A DNA stretch of 64,000 nt, taken from NCBI RefSeq assembly GCF_016861785.1, contig NZ_BOLS01000007.1, positions 1-64,000 of the forward strand. Direction: 5' to 3'. This DNA is from Lacticaseibacillus mingshuiensis. GTDB lineage: Bacteria > Bacillota > Bacilli > Lactobacillales > Lactobacillaceae. Every line of letters starts with the position of its first letter. Position 1 is the stretch's first letter. The notes beneath the pieces are model-generated. The model was given only the letters and a program-made list of their open reading frames with translations. It did not search any database and was not told the DNA's origin. Positions 43,527 through 52,086 of the stretch are shown piece by piece. Both the position numbers and the translations under genes were made by a program.

Positions 43527-44011
43527 TTACACGTCGTCTTCATCGTCGTCTTCATCATCGTCGCAGTCCACCTCGATCGGGCCGGCCCCGTTTGGATGGG
43601 CCTGATTGAGCAACAGGTTGGCCTTGGCCAGCAATTTGATCAACTGCTTGAAACGCTTCTTGCCCAGGCCATCGCGCACCGTTTCCATCGGCGCCTGATA
43701 GGTCGGCGTCAAGGCAATTAGTTCCTCTTGTCCCTTGGCCGTCAAACTCAGCGTGAATGAACGGTTGTCCGCGGTGTCCATTTCCTTGGCAAGCAATTGG
43801 TCGGCGATCAGTGGCGTCAGCATTTTCGTCACAGCGGCCTTGCTGATGCCCATCGCCTCGGCGACTTTGCTGGGCGTGGCGGCGTCTTTTCCGCAGCGAC
43901 CCAAAACAGCAGGTTCTGTTGGCTGATCGGGCGGCTTTCGTCACCCAGCGGCGGCACGAGCCGGGCGAACTGGTTCAGCGTTTGGGTATAGCGCAAGTTT
44001 TTGGCAGTCAT
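43527..44011 (-). pseudogene. MarR-family regulator, frameshifted
   Basis: The minus strand starts well at ATG 44011 (GGAGGA upstream) and reads TAKNLRYTQTLNQFARLV..SQQNLLFWVA, then loses frame; the MarR winged helix (TPSKVAEAMGISKAAVTKMLTPL) continues in another frame to 43527. Adding one A to the AAAA run at 43887-43890 (TTTT on the plus strand) rejoins the frames into one protein of about 161 aa that ends in an unusual acidic tail (CDDDEDDDEDD). Truncation would inactivate the regulator and might de-repress neighbours. A base-calling error in the short homopolymer is equally possible. Confidence 0.8.
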
Positions 44012-44086
44012 GGGGATCCTCCTCTTATTTTCCTTACTTTAATCATAACGTTATGAACCGTGGTAAACCAAATGAAAGGCATCAAG

Positions 44087-44737
44087 ATGACAGAAAAGAC
44101 ACGCATCGGGGCATTAATAGAATACGCAAAAACAGCGGCCAGCGCGGATCATAGTGGGCACGGCTTCGACCACATTCAGCGGGTCGCGGCCACGACGCGC
44201 AAGCTGCTCGCCGAAACGCCTGAAGCGGATCCGGCGATCGCGCTGGCCGCCGCGATTCTGCACGACACCTACGACGATAAATTGGTGGCCGATTCCGCGG
44301 TTGCGCGTGCAACAACGCAGGCGGAATTGGCGGCAGTCGGCGATACCCCCGAGGTGCAGGAGCTGATCTTGGCCATCATCGATCACATGAGTTTCAAAAG
44401 CAATCTGGGCGGCGCGCAACCCCTGTCGCTGGAGGGTCAGCTGGTGCAAGACGCCGACCGTCTGGATGCCCTGGGCGCGATCGGCATCGCCCGCGCGTTT
44501 ATGTTCGGCGGCGCACACGACGGCGTGATGTATGACCCCGCCATCGCGCCGCGCGAAACGATTACCCCTGCGAATTACCGGGAGGCCGTCCCGGTGATCA
44601 ATCATTTTTATGAAAAATTGTTGCGCTTGCCGGCCACGATGAACACTGAAGCAGGGAAGCGCCTCGCGATGCAGCGCGCCAAGGTGATGCAGGAATTTCT
44701 GGCGGAATTCAAAGCGGAGTGGCATGGCGAGGCGTAA
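44087..44737 (+). CDS. HD-domain phosphohydrolase
   Basis: 216 aa cytoplasmic metal-dependent phosphohydrolase of the HD superfamily. Metal ligands: His in HGFDHIQRV (~residue 30), the HD pair in ILHDTYDD (~75) and the Asp in QDADRLDALG (~130). This arrangement is that of the small YpgQ/YedJ group, which hydrolyses nucleotides. The ATG at 44087 (AAAGG upstream) is chosen over the GTG at 44060. It lies between the MarR-like gene (divergent) and tRNA-Thr. Physiological substrate unknown. Confidence 0.85.
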   Translation: MTEKTRIGALIEYAKTAASADHSGHGFDHIQRVAATTRKLLAETPEADPAIALAAAILHDTYDDKLVADSAVARATTQAELAAVGDTPEVQELILAIIDHMSFKSNLGGAQPLSLEGQLVQDADRLDALGAIGIARAFMFGGAHDGVMYDPAIAPRETITPANYREAVPVINHFYEKLLRLPATMNTEAGKRLAMQRAKVMQEFLAEFKAEWHGEA

Positions 44738-44898
44738 GCTGGGGCGCCCCAGTCCGCCCGAAGCCTGATGACCCTCTGGCCAAGGACGTTTGGGGCGTGC
44801 CAGCACAGGCCTGCGGGGCGTCCTACCCAGCGGCAGCGCTCTTTTCGTTGGCGAAGGGAGAGAAATGCCCAAAAGTAGCACATTTTTGTTGTTTTGGC

Positions 44899-44927
44899 TT
44901 GCGTGATTCGCGGATTCATTGTATATT
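44899..44927 (+). promoter_or_regulatory. Promoter of tRNA-Thr
   Basis: TTGCGT at 44899-44904, 17-base spacer, TATATT at 44922-44927, 27 bases before the first tRNA base. Confidence 0.75.
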
Positions 44928-44953
44928 GATTGGGCAGGTTTTTTTACAACCAT

Positions 44954-45026
44954 GCCGTCTTAGCTCAGTAGGTAGAGCGCATCCATGGTAAGGATGAGGT
45001 CGCTGGTTCGAATCCAGTAGACGGCA
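44954..45026 (+). tRNA. tRNA-Thr (anticodon GGT)
   Basis: 73-nt cloverleaf: acceptor GCCGTCT/AGACGGC, D-arm GCTC/GAGC, anticodon stem CATCC/GGATG with loop ATGGTAA placing GGT at 44987-44989, and T-arm CTGG-TTCGAAT-CCAG. GGT reads ACC and ACU threonine codons. The CCA end is not encoded. It has its own promoter and terminator, a single-tRNA transcription unit. Confidence 0.96.
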
Positions 45027-45031
45027 GCAGG

Positions 45032-45062
45032 CCCAACATCGCGGGATGTTGGGTATTTTTTT
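45032..45062 (+). terminator. Terminator of tRNA-Thr
   Basis: CCCAACAT at 45032-45039 pairs with ATGTTGGG at 45046-45053, followed by TATTTTTTT. Confidence 0.88.
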
Positions 45063-45097
45063 ACCTTCAGCGCAACTTCCAAGAATCGAGGTGCCCC

Positions 45098-45775
45098 ATG
45101 TCAGTCAAAACAATTGTCCGCCGCGTGTTCACCCTGGTCGTGATGTTTCTGGCCTATCAGATCGGCGAGGCGTTCGTGCTGGTGCCGGGCATAGTCAGCC
45201 GCGGCACCACGCCGGTCGTTTACACCGCCATCCTGTTTTCCGCGATCTTCGGCGGGCTGATCGCACTGCTTTGGCGCGTGTATGCCACCAATCATCAAGC
45301 GGACCAGGATCCATTCATTCATCGCCAGCCGTTTGACGGCAAGCGGGCACTCTTGATGGTCGGCCTGATCGGCGCGCTTTTTGCCGTTCAGGCACTGTCA
45401 TCGCTGCTGATCTCCCATCAAGTGGCCAGCGAATCGCAGAATCAGGATCTGCTCCTGCAATATTTGGCCGAGTCCCCGCTTGCGATGACCCTGATCGTCG
45501 TGGTCGGCGCGCCGCCCGTGGAGGAGCTCCTGTTTCGCGGTTTATTGATGCAAGCTGTGCCGCATCCGGAGAAAAAGTCGTGGCGCTGGCTCGCCGCGGG
45601 TCTTTCGGCCATTGTGTTTGGCCTGGCCCATGCCGGCGTCAGTGATCCCGTCAACCTGCTCGTTTATTCGGCGATGGGCTTTGTTTTCGCCAGCGCCTAC
45701 ACCCTGACCGGCGACCTTCGCTACAGCATCGGGCTTCATATGTTGAATAATTTCGCCGCCTTATTTTTGCCATGA
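45098..45775 (+). CDS. CPBP family intramembrane metalloprotease (CAAX/Abi)
   Basis: 225 aa polytopic membrane protein with about six hydrophobic segments. The catalytic motifs of the CPBP/Rce1 family are present: EELLFRG at about 146-152 (glutamate pair), FGLAHAG (~177-183) and a third histidine in SIGLHMLNNF near the end. In lactic acid bacteria such proteins serve in bacteriocin self-immunity or peptide processing; nothing nearby fixes the role. GAGGTG precedes the ATG. Confidence 0.9.
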   Translation: MSVKTIVRRVFTLVVMFLAYQIGEAFVLVPGIVSRGTTPVVYTAILFSAIFGGLIALLWRVYATNHQADQDPFIHRQPFDGKRALLMVGLIGALFAVQALSSLLISHQVASESQNQDLLLQYLAESPLAMTLIVVVGAPPVEELLFRGLLMQAVPHPEKKSWRWLAAGLSAIVFGLAHAGVSDPVNLLVYSAMGFVFASAYTLTGDLRYSIGLHMLNNFAALFLP

Positions 45776-45821
45776 AAATGTGGGCTGAGGCTTTTGGAAA
45801 AATAGAAAGTGGAGGCACGCC

Positions 45822-46343
45822 ATGCAGATGCGGGCACTGACCCAGGCGGATGCCGCGGTCTACCTGGTTTATCGGCGCGACACGCTGGCGCATGATCGGG
45901 ATAATCCCTACAATCAAAATCGTATCCGCCAAATGACGGTCGAACCGACGATCACCCCGGTGCTGGCCCGCATTGCTCAAGCGGCGCGCCCCGATGAAAC
46001 CGGGATGCGGCAAAGCACGTTGTATCTGTTCGATGACGCGAACACGGCGATTCTCGGTCGCGTCAGCATGCGTACCCATCTGTCGCCTGCGATGCGCGGT
46101 TATGCCGGCCACATCGGTTACGACGTTGCGCCAAGTGCCCGTGGTCGCGGGTTGGCGACGTGGATTCTGCGAGATGCCGTGGCCCAATACGCCGGGGTGG
46201 TGCCATTTGTCATTGTGAGCGCCGCAGTTGGCAACCTGGCCAGCCAGCACGTGATCGAAAGCTGCGGCGGCCAGGTGCAAGCGACCCGCGAGCGCGACGG
46301 GGAACGCTACTATCTTTACCACATCCCCACAGCGCAAGCCTGA
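45822..46343 (+). CDS. GNAT family N-acetyltransferase
   Basis: 173 aa cytoplasmic acetyl-CoA-dependent acetyltransferase. The acetyl-CoA loop is in GYDVAPSARGRGLATWIL (R/Q-x-x-G-x-G/A type) near residues 105-122, followed by the AAVGNLASQHVIESCGG helix typical of the fold and a C-terminal YYLYHI strand. GGAGG precedes the ATG. Its acceptor substrate is unknown. It follows the CPBP protease in the same direction and shares the terminator at 46375-46420. Confidence 0.9.
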   Translation: MQMRALTQADAAVYLVYRRDTLAHDRDNPYNQNRIRQMTVEPTITPVLARIAQAARPDETGMRQSTLYLFDDANTAILGRVSMRTHLSPAMRGYAGHIGYDVAPSARGRGLATWILRDAVAQYAGVVPFVIVSAAVGNLASQHVIESCGGQVQATRERDGERYYLYHIPTAQA

Positions 46344-46374
46344 TCCGTTCACAACACAATTCAGAACGCAAAAC

Positions 46375-46420
46375 GACCCGCAAGCCGCGAAAAATTTTCG
46401 TCGCTTGCGGGTCTTTGTTT
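46375..46420. terminator. Terminator between the acetyltransferase and helD
   Basis: GACCCGCAAGC at 46375-46385 pairs with GCTTGCGGGTC at 46403-46413, followed by TTTG and TTTT; an inner CGAAAA/TTTTCG pairing lengthens the stem. Confidence 0.85.
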
Positions 46421-46464
46421 TGGAAAATTGTGTGTGTCGGCCCTGAGGCAGAGACGCCAGCCGC

Positions 46465-48759
46465 TTACACCCGCGACGCCTTTTTGCTTCGGTCGATCGT
46501 GGTGAAACTGTCTGCCGGCAACGGCGCCAGCAGGGGACTCGGGTCGTCCAGCGCCACCAAGGTCAGGTGATGCAAGGCGCGGGTCGCCAGGGTGTACAAA
46601 ATGTCGCGGTCCGCTTCGTCGGCATAGGTCTGCGCCGAAATGTCGTAGCCGATCACGGCATCAAACTCCAGCCCCTTGGCCAGGTAGACCGGCATGATCA
46701 AGCAGCCTGTTTTCATCGTGTGATCCGCCGGGGTCAACAGCGTGCTCTGGACATCCAGCTGAAGCGTCGCAAATAATTTCTCGGCCGTTCCGCGATCCCG
46801 GGTCAAAATGGCGACGGTGTTGTTGAACTTGAGCTGCTCGTTGATCAGGCGCGTGAGGTCGTTGCGCACCGCGGCCGCCGTGGTCGTGACCAGCACTGGC
46901 CGTTCGCCATCGCGGTTGAAGGCCAGGATGTGGTCGTGTTCCGGTAACAGATTTTTCGCAAAATCCGTGATCGGGCGCGTCGAGCGATAGGACTTGTTCA
47001 ACGTGATCAGGCGCACCGACTGACGGGTAAAGACTTGCTTGATGGTCGCCAGAAAATCGCCGGCTTGATAATCGCTCGTGAACACGTCCTGCTTCGCGTC
47101 GCCCAGCAGCGTGAGCTTGGCTTTGGGGAACGCGTGGTGAAGATAGGCGAGCTGAGCCATGCTGTAGTCCTGCATCTCGTCGACGAAAACATAGCGAATG
47201 GCGTGGTTCGTCCCGCCACCGGTGATCGTGTCGCGCAAAAAGAGAATCGGCGCCGCATCCTCAAGCCGCAGCTCGTGATGCTCAAGGTCGCTGGCACAGG
47301 CCTCTGCCATCGCGGCCCAGGCCCCGGTACTGACTGTCGGCGCGGCGATGGTCGTCAAAAAGCGGGCATAATCCTGATAACAATCCAGGAAATAATCGTT
47401 ATAGATCGCGTCATACACTGGTGCGAATGCCTTCGCCACCAATTTTTCCGCAATGAAGCGCTGCTCCTGGTCGCCGGTCGCAAAGCGTCGGCCCACCAGC
47501 ATCGTTGTGACCTGCTCATCCGACAGCGCATCGAGGGCGTCTTGCACCCAATCGTCGCCAAGCGCCATCTTGATGCGCTGACGCAGCCGCTTGATCAGCG
47601 TATTTTTCGTATCCGTGAACTTGTTTGCGGCAGTCGCCTTGGCCGGCTGGCTCGCATAGATCTTCGTGATCGTCTCGGCCGAGAAAAAGACTTCGCCGTT
47701 GAGCATAATGTCGATGAAAAATGGCACCTGGTCCGGCGTTTGCGTATACGCGCGAATCAGCGTTAAGTAGTCCGCATTTTCCTTGAACCGACGAATGCGC
47801 TTGGCACTCTCTGGCAGGCCGGCGCGGTCGCGTTCATACCGGTCAAACAACGTCTCGACCTGAAGCCCCGAGAACCGTTTCGCGAAAAATTCGTAAAGGG
47901 TGGCCTGCCGCATATTTTTTTCGCCCAGCGATGGCAGGACCGCCGAAATATAGTTGGCAAAAAGCTGGTTCGGGGAAAATAGCACCATTTCGTCCGCGTC
48001 GAGGTCTTTGCGGCTGTGATACAGCAAATACGCCACCCGCTGCAGGACCGCCGACGTTTTCCCGGAGCCCGCGACCCCTTGCACCACGAGCACATCGGCC
48101 TTGGTGTCGCGAATGATGTCGTTTTGTTCCTGCTGAATCGTGGCGACAATATTTTTCATATAGGCGTCGCTTTGCTGGCCCAGCACCGCCTGCAGAATCT
48201 CGTCGCCGACCGTTTCGGACGTGTCGAACATGTTCCTGATCGCGCCGTTTTCAATCGTGAACTGCCGCTTGTTGAGCAGCGTGACTGTCGCTGGCCCGAC
48301 TGGCGTTTCGTAAGTCACCGGCCCAAGTGTGCCATTGTAGTAGATCGCCGCGATCGGCGCGCGCCAATCATAGACCAGAAAGTCGTCCTTTTCGTCGATG
48401 AACGTGCCCATGCCGATATAAAGCGTGTCGACCGCGCCGTCCTCTTCAATATCGATCCTGCCAAAATAGGGATTCTGTTGAAGCAAGTGCAGCCGCTGCG
48501 CCTCGTGCTGTAAGATCGTCTCGTTTTCGACGGCCCGCGCGACCATCATCTTCTGTTGCTGGACAGCGGCATTCGTCTCCATTCGGTCATCGGTCTCGGT
48601 GATATTGACCTTCGTCGCATCCCCGTAAGCCTGCTCGACGCGCGTGGTTTCCCGGTGCGCCGCGTCGATCTGGCGCGCGACCACCTCGAGTCGCGCCTCG
48701 ATTGCGCCCATCACTCGCGTCACTCGCGCCTGCTCCTCATCTCTGCTTGCAAGTTCCAC
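46465..48759 (-). CDS. helD: RNA polymerase recycling motor HelD (UvrD-like helicase)
   Basis: 764 aa. A long N-terminal coiled coil (~1-70) is followed by a superfamily 1 helicase: Walker A GVAGSGKTS near 226-234, and VFVDEMQDYS (DExQD motif II), RPITDFAKNLL and a late KGLEFDAVIGYD motif. HelD binds RNA polymerase, pushing its N-terminal arm into the secondary channel to release stalled complexes. The start is GTG at 48759 with GGGAGG upstream. Monocistronic; its promoter must lie in the repeat-rich region to the right. Confidence 0.92.
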   Translation of the reverse strand: MELASRDEEQARVTRVMGAIEARLEVVARQIDAAHRETTRVEQAYGDATKVNITETDDRMETNAAVQQQKMMVARAVENETILQHEAQRLHLLQQNPYFGRIDIEEDGAVDTLYIGMGTFIDEKDDFLVYDWRAPIAAIYYNGTLGPVTYETPVGPATVTLLNKRQFTIENGAIRNMFDTSETVGDEILQAVLGQQSDAYMKNIVATIQQEQNDIIRDTKADVLVVQGVAGSGKTSAVLQRVAYLLYHSRKDLDADEMVLFSPNQLFANYISAVLPSLGEKNMRQATLYEFFAKRFSGLQVETLFDRYERDRAGLPESAKRIRRFKENADYLTLIRAYTQTPDQVPFFIDIMLNGEVFFSAETITKIYASQPAKATAANKFTDTKNTLIKRLRQRIKMALGDDWVQDALDALSDEQVTTMLVGRRFATGDQEQRFIAEKLVAKAFAPVYDAIYNDYFLDCYQDYARFLTTIAAPTVSTGAWAAMAEACASDLEHHELRLEDAAPILFLRDTITGGGTNHAIRYVFVDEMQDYSMAQLAYLHHAFPKAKLTLLGDAKQDVFTSDYQAGDFLATIKQVFTRQSVRLITLNKSYRSTRPITDFAKNLLPEHDHILAFNRDGERPVLVTTTAAAVRNDLTRLINEQLKFNNTVAILTRDRGTAEKLFATLQLDVQSTLLTPADHTMKTGCLIMPVYLAKGLEFDAVIGYDISAQTYADEADRDILYTLATRALHHLTLVALDDPSPLLAPLPADSFTTIDRSKKASRV

Positions 48760-48849
48760 GTTGCCGCCTCCCTTCGCACAATGTTCTTAATAGTTTAGGC
48801 CAATTGCGTGCTTGTGTAAAGTAAGAACCGGACGCGGTTGGGTCTGGGA

Positions 48850-50225
48850 AAAATAGGGCGGTGGGCAGGGTGATCGGGTGGGATTACCACTCTGTTTCTG
48901 GTCCCGCTACTGGGAAGAAATGCCTGGACTGGCAACTGCGTGTCGCCGCTCGACTTTGCGCCAACAAGGCTACCGAGAATCGGGTGTGATGCCATCACAT
49001 TAGTTACTGATTGCGCAGAAGGAAATCAGAACAGTAGCCTTAATTTCCCGGGTTATGAAAGCAAAGTTGTGTGACGGCATCACACTAGTTAATGCTGCTC
49101 AGGGGGGGCGTGCGAACCCTGAGTCCAGTCGATGCGACTTGTGTGACCGGAGCGATCTCGGAGATCACCGATTTAGATTATCTACGCGGGCAGCGTGCAA
49201 TTTTCAGTCTCAGAGATCGCATGCCAGGACTGTGACCGTCACATTGGTGTCACCCCGTCACAAGACTTGATATTGCACGCCTGAGTTTGGCAATCTTAGC
49301 GGACCACGGGACCGCGGATGTTGAATTTCACGAGGAAAAGAAGCAAATTTGTGGACCATGAGTCCGGTGTGTGAAATGAGTGGCCCGTTGCAATCTCGGA
49401 GATTACCGATTTGGATTGTCTACGCGGGAATCACGCAATTTTCAGTCTCAGAGATCGCACGTCCGGACTGTGACCGCCACATTGGTGTCACCCCGTCACA
49501 AAACTTAATTCCGTACGCCTGAGTCTGGCAATCTTTGCGGACCCAGGGACTGCGGGTTTTTAGATTCACAGCAAAAGACCCACATATACAGACTCTGAGT
49601 CCAAACGATGCGACTTGTGTGCTACGGGGCAATCTCGGAGATCACCGATTTGGATTTTCTGCGCGGTAATCGCGAAATTTTCAGTCTCTGAGTTCGCACG
49701 CCCCGGACCGCGACATCCACATTGGTGTGACGCCATCACAAAACTTTATATCGAGTGTCTTGGACGTGTGCGGACTTCCCGGACCACGGGACCGCGGATG
49801 TTGAATTTCACGAGGAAAAAAAGCCAATTTGCGGACCATGAGTCCGGCCAATGTGAAATGAGTGACTCGTTGCGATCTCGGAAATCGTCGATTTGTTTTT
49901 TCTGGCAACATTTCTCAACACTTGCATTCTCGGAGATGTAAGCCCGTACCCCGGGTATACGAAAGTCGTTGGTTTCCCTCGAATGATGATAATCGGCATA
50001 CTCAGGGTACGCAAAATTCGATCTCCTGGGGGGGCGTGCGGAGAAAAGTAATGTAACCCCGTCACACCAGATTGAAGGGTACACCCAAGTCTTGACCACG
50101 ATTGGTATACTCCGGATATGCGGATATCGGCTTTTCCTCCAAAAGGTGTCCACCGGTATACTGAGAGTAGACGCCCAGAGAAGCCATCCCAAAGTATTGT
50201 GACACCATCACACTAGTTTAAAGGG
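48850..50225. repeat. Degenerate repeat array, left part
   Basis: Non-coding. ATCTCGGAGAT-type blocks recur at 49155, 49393, 49632 and 49875 (period 238-243), each followed by CGATTT and preceded by GAGTCC-type blocks; GGACC..GGGACCGCGGATGTTGAATTTCACGAGG recurs twice. From 49955 a shorter unit of about 147 bases with GTATAC blocks takes over. A TGTGA-N5-TCACA palindrome closes each unit (48985, 49070, 49248, 49486, 49726, 50052, 50198). Minus-strand open frames here are by-products of the repeats. No gene is called between 48760 and 50509. Confidence 0.8.
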
Positions 50226-50448
50226 GGCGGACCTGGGCAAAGAATTCGAGGATTCCTATTGAGACGATGTCGGCATTTGCTGATCGTATGTTACAGTGAC
50301 AACCGACGATAGGCTTAATTCAATTGTCTTTTACTCCTCTAGCGGGCGTATCCGCAGACAAATTGACCTAGATCATAAGCATCTCGGACAGATTCCACAT
50401 GTACATGAAGGCGATGTAACAAATCATCAGACACAATTTCGGGTTCAC

Positions 50449-50477
50449 ATGACAAGGTCAGACAGGATGTATATTAA
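50449..50477 (+). promoter_or_regulatory. Promoter candidate of the orphan gene
   Basis: ATGACA at 50449-50454, 17-base spacer, TATTAA at 50472-50477, with a second AT-rich TATATT overlapping it; 33 bases before the ATG at 50510. Confidence 0.5.
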
Positions 50478-50509
50478 TAAAATCGAACGAATATGGAAGG
50501 AGTACAAGA

Positions 50510-50824
50510 ATGAATAGCGGGAAGCAAGTGCGAGACTGGGTCGATGATCTATCCAAGGATTTGTTTTTGGAACTTCTGAATGAGAACCAGGTCTTTTACT
50601 TCACGTTCAATCACCACGATTACCTCATCGAAATGTATAACGAGGGAATGCTAATTGCAGATCCATATCCATACTATAATGATGGTGGGTATCCAGGCCA
50701 CAAGCAGTTTCAATATCCGCTGAGCTTTACAGCCAAAACAGTGGACGAGTTCCTGCGACTGCCATTCCTCGACGGACAAACAATTCTTAGCCAATGGGAC
50801 AATATCCGCTTTTGGAACTACTAA
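50510..50824 (+). CDS. Orphan AT-rich protein embedded in the repeat locus
   Basis: I do not recognise this 104-aa protein. It is soluble, acidic, without signal peptide or membrane segment and very rich in aromatic residues (FYFTFNHHDY, YPYYNDGGYPGH); it ends NIRFWNY. The GC content is clearly lower than the chromosome around it, which suggests transfer. GGAAGGAG before the ATG is a strong ribosome site and the frame has normal codon structure, so it is probably expressed. The repeat array lies on both sides, with palindromes at 50198 and 51299 nearest. Small immunity-like or phage-derived proteins have this look, but that is only an impression. Confidence 0.7.
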   Translation: MNSGKQVRDWVDDLSKDLFLELLNENQVFYFTFNHHDYLIEMYNEGMLIADPYPYYNDGGYPGHKQFQYPLSFTAKTVDEFLRLPFLDGQTILSQWDNIRFWNY

Positions 50825-51194
50825 CGATTCCAGTATCAACTGATTTCCTAAATTCCGACTCTCGGGAAATTCCGCATACTCCTTATAAAGGAAGACTATA
50901 GTTTCAGGGATCGCGAAGAACATGCTTTTTCTTGGGCTACGTAAGACGTGGCCTTTTTCTTTTACTCGCTCCACTGAGCAGGGAAATCCTTTGTGGAGTC
51001 ACCACATCAATTTAGGAAGACACCCTGTCGACAATTTGCCCCAGAAGAATCAAATTGGCAGTTTGAGAAATCCCGGAATCATGATCGTATATTTGCCTCA
51101 TATACTCCAGAAAGGCAAAACCCTCGGTCCAGTGGTTCGCGTTTTTTGTAATGGAATCTCGTCAGTCCGCACGGCCCCGGGCGGGCAACGATTC

Positions 51195-51314
51195 ATGTAC
51201 TCTTGGTATGCGGAGATTATTATTTTCCATCAAAAGATGTCAATCTGCGTACCCAGGATATGTTGGTTTTGATTTTCCGAGATCCGGGAGCAAAGTAATG
51301 TGACGGCATCACAC
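51195..51314. repeat. Degenerate repeat array, right part
   Basis: A further unit like those at 49955-50225: GTACTC..GGTATGCGGA, TTTTCCATCAAAAGATGTCAATCTG, GCGTACCCAGGATATG, then AAAGTAATGTGACGGCATCACACC with the palindrome at 51299-51313. The remainder of 50825-51439 holds weaker fragments (CATATACTCC near 51098) and no gene. Confidence 0.65.
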
Positions 51315-51439
51315 CAATTTCGTAAGAAGAATGAGGGTTGATGATCAGGCAAGGACGCATCGGGTTATGCCGTATCCAAGATGGCTTGTTTTGGCCCTGA
51401 TATAAAGCCACTTCTCGAAGACACATCATCTGCTTATAC

Positions 51440-51482
51440 AAAAAAACCGCGCCAGCTCGGCATTCTTGTCGATCTGGCGCGG
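51440..51482 (-). terminator. Terminator of the sigma/ABC locus
   Basis: CCGCGCCAG at 51447-51455 pairs with CTGGCGCGG at 51474-51482; seven A residues at 51440-51446 give a minus-strand T-tract. Confidence 0.85.
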
Positions 51483-51573
51483 CTGTCAGGTTGCGCTGTG
51501 GTGTATTTTGATGGGTAGTTGGTCATATCGAACGCGAACGCGACGCAGAATCGCGTCTGAGTGAACCACGCGC

Positions 51574-52086
51574 TCAAAGCGGCAATTCGACCCGCGTATA
51601 GCCGGTCACGGTGGGAACCATCAGTAGAATGTATGGTCGCCCGGCACCGGCCTCGTACTGCGCGGCCGACACGGTGAACGTCAGAACGAAATCATTGCGC
51701 TTCGCGTTGTTCAGCTGAGAAAACTGTAACGGCGAGCCATCCAGATGGGTGATCTCCGCCACGGCCAGCGCACTATACGGGACAACGAGCCGAAGATTTT
51801 CGTTAAAACTGCGGTTTGGGCCGCGGTCGCCGTACCGTCGCGGCTTGGTCTGCTGAATCGTCATTGTCGCGTTGACCCGATATGTCTCGTGCTCGCGGCG
51901 CGCGGTGAGCCGGCTGAAGGAAAAATCGAGTCCAGGGAAATGCACTTGTTGATCCCGGTCGATCTTCATCGTGCGGATTGTTTCGGTGGTCGCGGCGTTG
52001 ACTTGGTGGTAGCGGACTGCGGCACCGAAACCGACGAGCAAAATTGCCAGCAGGATGCCGCCGCGTTTAAGCCACTTGTTGTTCAA
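51574..52086 (-). CDS. Exported or membrane-anchored hypothetical protein
   Basis: 170 aa. A hydrophobic segment at ~9-26 follows a KWLKR basic start and ends near VNAATTE, consistent with a signal peptide or anchor. The rest is a beta-rich extracellular domain that I do not recognise. The start is TTG at 52086 (GGAGGG eight bases upstream) and it overlaps the ATPase gene by 20 bases, so it belongs to the same operon. It could be an accessory or immunity component of the transporter. Confidence 0.75.
   Translation of the reverse strand: MNNKWLKRGGILLAILLVGFGAAVRYHQVNAATTETIRTMKIDRDQQVHFPGLDFSFSRLTARREHETYRVNATMTIQQTKPRRYGDRGPNRSFNENLRLVVPYSALAVAEITHLDGSPLQFSQLNNAKRNDFVLTFTVSAAQYEAGAGRPYILLMVPTVTGYTRVELPL

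Noticed and set aside
44740-44753. Perfect palindrome CTGGGGCGCCCCAG after the HD gene
   Set aside because: It has no loop or T-run and no promoter context; probably chance in GC-rich sequence.
49420-49911. Minus-strand frames of 70-76 codons in the repeat array
   Set aside because: They share peptide segments only because the DNA repeats; no ribosome sites or consistent starts.
48850-50225. CRISPR array
   Set aside because: Repeats are 240-base degenerate units with related, not unique, interiors; no 25-45 base exact repeat with constant spacers and no cas genes in the window.
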